Shown here: piece by piece, positions 62,001-64,000 of the stretch | How the letters are laid out: the number at the start of each line of letters is the position of its first letter | How positions within the stretch are numbered: the stretch's first letter is position 1 | NCBI RefSeq assembly: GCF_000756775.1 | Contig: NZ_CCSF01000001.1 | Span: forward strand, 1,364,001 to 1,428,000 | Reading direction: 5' to 3' | Origin: Pseudomonas saudiphocaensis | GTDB taxonomy: Bacteria; Pseudomonadota; Gammaproteobacteria; Pseudomonadales; Pseudomonadaceae | Length of the DNA: 64,000 nt | The notes under the pieces: model-generated | Database searches by the model: none | The model's input: only the letters and a program-made list of their open reading frames with translations | Told to the model about the DNA's origin: nothing | Position numbers and translations under genes: made by a program

Positions 62001-64000
62001 AAGGCTGATATCGCGCTGGGCGATCAACAGCAATTCGTCGCTGCCCTCCAGACGCGCCCCTTCGCTGCCGATATCGCGGCCAGCCCGGAGCACCGTTTGA
62101 GCGCCGGTCAGACTGCTGGTTTGTGCCTGGTTGTCGCTGAAGCTGTCCCGGGTATTCGTGGTTTTTGCGCTAATACCGCTGCGACCAACGGACCTGTGCG
62201 CCTCATCCACATTACGGGTTTGGCTGCCGGCACTGAGCCGGATATCGCGCGCGGCGCTAGCGAACAAAGCGCCCCCGGCACCGACACTCGACGCGCGCAG
62301 ATTGAGATCGTTGCCGGCTTGAAGCTGCAGATCCCCCTGAGTCTGGATGCTGCTACCGACTTCGCGACTACCGGACTCCTTGCGCCAGTTGGCGCTGTCC
62401 CAAGTGATGGCCTGGCTATGACTTTCCTGCACAGAACCAATATCAACGTCCCGCCCGGCGGCCAGGAGGGTCTGCCCGCCTTCACCGCTATTTACTACCT
62501 GCGCGGCCTGCAGACGAAGATCGCGTCCCGCTGCAGCGAGCAGTTGCCCTGCCGGCTCGGAGACGAACAGCCCGGCAATGCGCGATACCATCTCCCGGCT
62601 GCCCTGCTCGCTCCGGGTGGTCTGGCGGTTGGCAATCAGGTTGAGGTCGCGCCCTGCCGTGACGCTAAGGTTGTCGCCCGCGCTGATCAGACCGCCAAGG
62701 TTGTTCAGGTCGCTACGCGCTTGTAGACCAACGGCGTTGGCCTGGATGCGCCCGCCGAGATTGTCGATGTTCTCAGCGCTGATTGTTGCGACGCCTCGCG
62801 CGCCAAGGCTGCCGCTGTTGACCAGGTCGCCGCTTAGGTCGAGTTGCAGAGTTTGCCCGGCAAGCAATGCGCCGTGCCCGTCTAGGTCGCCCTCACGCAC
62901 ACGCACATAGACCTGCGGCACCAGAGCCAAGGTAGTGGTGCCATCGGCCAGGGTCACCTCACGCTCCACAAGCCAGACAATATCGCTGGTCAACTGCGCC
63001 ATCTGCTCGGCGCTAAGGGCCACGCCCGGCACCAGTTGCCAGGCCTGGGCCAGGGTCACGGCGCTGTCGATCAGGGCCAGATACTGGGCTTCGTCGTCGG
63101 CATGGCCCTCAAGGAAGCGCCGGCCAGTCAGTTGTGCGACCTGTTCACGGATTAGCTTCTGTTCGTAAAAGCCATCGCCCAGGCGTTTCTGCGCGGTCGC
63201 TGGGTCCACGGAAAGCCGTTGCAGCATGTAATCGGACGATAGCCAGTTACGGTAATTGGCAAAACGCGGGTCGGTTTCGACCAGATAGCTGGCGCTGCTG
63301 CTGGGACGGAACAGGGCGCTGCTCGGCACTTGAAGCGCCAGGCTGGCGCTGCGCACCTGCTGAACGATGCCGCTGGCATTCTGCTGATCAAGCGACGGTA
63401 CCGAGACGACAGGACCAAGACCCAGGCCACTACCGCTCGGCGTGCCGTGTTGTTCATAGACACTGGGTTGCAGGCTGATTTCCTGGATACTGCTTGCCGG
63501 TCGATAGGCGCTACTCCGGCTGCCCTGACGGTCTCGGCCCTTGCGCTGGATGCGGTAGAAGTTGGTCACCGTGCCGCTATCGCTGGTTACGCGCTGGCCC
63601 GCCACCTCGGTGTTGGTCAGGCTGTCGATATTGGCCTGGAGCAGGCCGCCGGCGATGATCTGACTCTTGTCGTTGACTACCTCTTCGGCGTCGATGGCGA
63701 GGTTGCCGCCAGCAAGTATCTGGCCGGGAGCGCTGGTCTTGATCCGGGTCTCATTGACCACGCGGGTGTAGTCGTAGCGATTCCAGTTGTCGCGCCGCCC
63801 TTCGGGGGTCACCAAATACAGCACTTCGTCGGTGTAGGTGGAAATCCGATCCGAGCCGTAGCGGTTGGCCGAGCCGCTTAGTTGGAATTCCCGTCTAGCT
63901 TCGCGCGATACCTCGACCACTTCGGTGCTGAAGTGCTCGTTGCTGTTGCGTACGTTGCGCACGTTCAGCGCCAGGTCACCAAGGGCTTCGATGGTGGCGC
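59073..64000 (-). CDS. CdiA/filamentous-haemagglutinin-type exoprotein with hydrolase-like C-terminal tip (5' end outside window)
   Basis: The visible 1641 residues are the C-terminal part; the frame is open to base 64000. From about 63 kb to 60.3 kb there are haemagglutinin-type beta-helix repeats (units such as LLAAGRDVDIGS, LQLQAGNDLNLRAS, LLSADRDIDISSAI), with an FHA-2-like block at about 60.9-60.3 kb (GSGWSVGVGFALGGSQNGF, SSTGVGLSLCIPPFCYGSSS). No VENN motif is seen. The last ~330 residues form an alpha/beta-hydrolase-like domain with LDLSGHSRGSMTIGNALESL (Ser codon 59451-59453), KYDFVGVALGNNPATYE and SPTVHSCYG as candidate Ser/Asp/His. Secretion by a TpsB/CdiB partner is expected but not visible. 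Confidence 0.88.
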   Translation of the reverse strand, partial: ATIEALGDLALNVRNVRNSNEHFSTEVVEVSREARREFQLSGSANRYGSDRISTYTDEVLYLVTPEGRRDNWNRYDYTRVVNETRIKTSAPGQILAGGNLAIDAEEVVNDKSQIIAGGLLQANIDSLTNTEVAGQRVTSDSGTVTNFYRIQRKGRDRQGSRSSAYRPASSIQEISLQPSVYEQHGTPSGSGLGLGPVVSVPSLDQQNASGIVQQVRSASLALQVPSSALFRPSSSASYLVETDPRFANYRNWLSSDYMLQRLSVDPATAQKRLGDGFYEQKLIREQVAQLTGRRFLEGHADDEAQYLALIDSAVTLAQAWQLVPGVALSAEQMAQLTSDIVWLVEREVTLADGTTTLALVPQVYVRVREGDLDGHGALLAGQTLQLDLSGDLVNSGSLGARGVATISAENIDNLGGRIQANAVGLQARSDLNNLGGLISAGDNLSVTAGRDLNLIANRQTTRSEQGSREMVSRIAGLFVSEPAGQLLAAAGRDLRLQAAQVVNSGEGGQTLLAAGRDVDIGSVQESHSQAITWDSANWRKESGSREVGSSIQTQGDLQLQAGNDLNLRASSVGAGGALFASAARDIRLSAGSQTRNVDEAHRSVGRSGISAKTTNTRDSFSDNQAQTSSLTGAQTVLRAGRDIGSEGARLEGSDELLLIAQRDISLLAATSSGNQASSKLRKSMTSADSRSSRNSWQSPEGSNLQGGDIELHAGQDIKLQGAVMRAEGSALLSADRDIDISSAIHSQNSSSARQASRLGFAHHALLAHEQKAQQGQQSQHEAVGSLLSADSLHLDSGRDTRIAGSQLVTDGNIDINAGRDLLIASSESQASHSSKTSSRKTGEIGEWWQPAMGSVKQSEKTQGETIRQVGSRIASLEGDISLKAGEAYRQTASQVMALQGDIDIEARQVAIEAGHDRLSHRQTHSTGRTALGGTVSVPLVDAVQSMQQMGKAASRTDDSRLQALAAATTAMQINNALDSGTALMNGNLGGIKISANLSNSKSSSTTTQSGRNVVGSGVIAGGDLNISARGDGNSDIRVIGSQLKAGNDLSLHADGEINLLAAQNTAEQHSKNAGSGWSVGVGFALGGSQNGFTLELAANKARGKADGEDLTHSNTYVTAGNTLSLTSGGDTNLKGAVASGKKVVADIGGDLNLKSLQDTSSYQSKQSSTGVGLSLCIPPFCYGSSSGSGSVSQQKINSDYVSVTEQTGIKAGDGGFQIKTVGNTDLTGAMITSSDQAVTDNKNSLNTGTLTHSDLLNRAEASAKNNGFSLSSDFFTQGKYGAAKGIIGNAIDNGAAEDDSSGRTLSAVSQGTIVVTDGVAQLEKTGKTVDETLASLSRDTKSIHTAAQRLDARDLAHQAEAVQIINKAIFAEAAKFSDEAYRTMFLKDHVIYEVIRGEDGKIAIDENGKALVRELSQSEKVSLQAGSGGRVKVFTNGIFNDEDAALGYTAQNIPGGAETIYLVAFPQTDSLVAELMVAGYQSFLENDLWGLANATVEIKDLMKLYGESGLDLSGHSRGSMTIGNALESLQRESDGKEPLSDTLIRFFGPAYNAEKAAGMLYEMSEGRQDTVYLQNHKYDFVGVALGNNPATYETVPNKSYKIREWINILKDSPTVHSCYGNASDKCITAYGKAEVMEIKRQ

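Noticed and set aside
59073-64000. CRISPR-like periodicity in the repeat region of the exoprotein
   Set aside because: The repeats are degenerate protein-level units within one open frame, not identical short DNA repeats with spacers.

Overview
The window is 64 kb of GC-rich gammaproteobacterial chromosome. Protein sequences and gene order point to Pseudomonas in the broad sense (P. stutzeri/P. mendocina-like lineages are plausible; species not determined). From memory, the block from hisS to queA, followed by lptGF-pepA-holC-valS, runs in the same order as in P. aeruginosa PAO1. No insertion sequence, integrase, prophage, CRISPR array or rRNA was seen. The only tRNA is tRNA-Leu(CAA).

Layout. 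1-13.3 kb, mostly minus strand: hisS (cut by the window edge), ispG, rodZ, pilF, rlmN and ndk; then the complete Fe-S assembly locus iscR-iscS-iscU-iscA-hscB-hscA-fdx-iscX with an IscR-type operator in front of iscR; then cysE and trmJ, with suhB divergent. 13.3-20.3 kb: a glycine-zipper protein, the Sec accessory genes yajC-secD-secF, the queuosine genes queA-tgt, tRNA-Leu and a cold-shock gene. 20.3-28.6 kb: an RDD protein, lptF-lptG (LPS export), pepA, holC and valS. 28.6-34.9 kb: nhaD with a long leader, a small winged-helix protein, an SLC13/TrkA-C transporter, an MFS transporter and rlmF. 35-41 kb: an MFS carrier coupled to a 40-residue membrane microprotein, the nucleoid protein yejK, a GST-like protein, a GIY-YIG protein and mltF. 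41-48 kb: bglX, opgG, opgH and ybaK on one strand, a periplasmic-glucan block. 48-57 kb: a DUF3087-type protein, tcdA, dapE, an rlmA-like gene, a GldG-type ABC transporter and a DUF2157 membrane protein.

57.2-64 kb is the accessory part. It holds the 3' portion of a very large filamentous-haemagglutinin/CdiA-type exoprotein. Its C-terminal tip looks like an alpha/beta-hydrolase with a GHSRG nucleophile elbow. The tip overlaps by ATGA a small, cysteine-rich lipoprotein gene, which is the expected place for an immunity gene. A second lipoprotein with TPR-like helices and a decayed C-terminal fragment of a sugar-dehydrogenase-like gene follow. This segment is visibly more AT-rich than the core and is the best candidate for horizontally acquired, poorly described biology: a contact-dependent lipase-type toxin with a membrane-anchored periplasmic protector.

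Most other genes are conserved housekeeping genes. Start codons were re-chosen from Shine-Dalgarno spacing and family N-termini where the longest reading frame was clearly too long (for example queA, lptF, pepA, hscB, opgH, bglX, tcdA). All functional statements rest on recognising families by eye; no database search was run.
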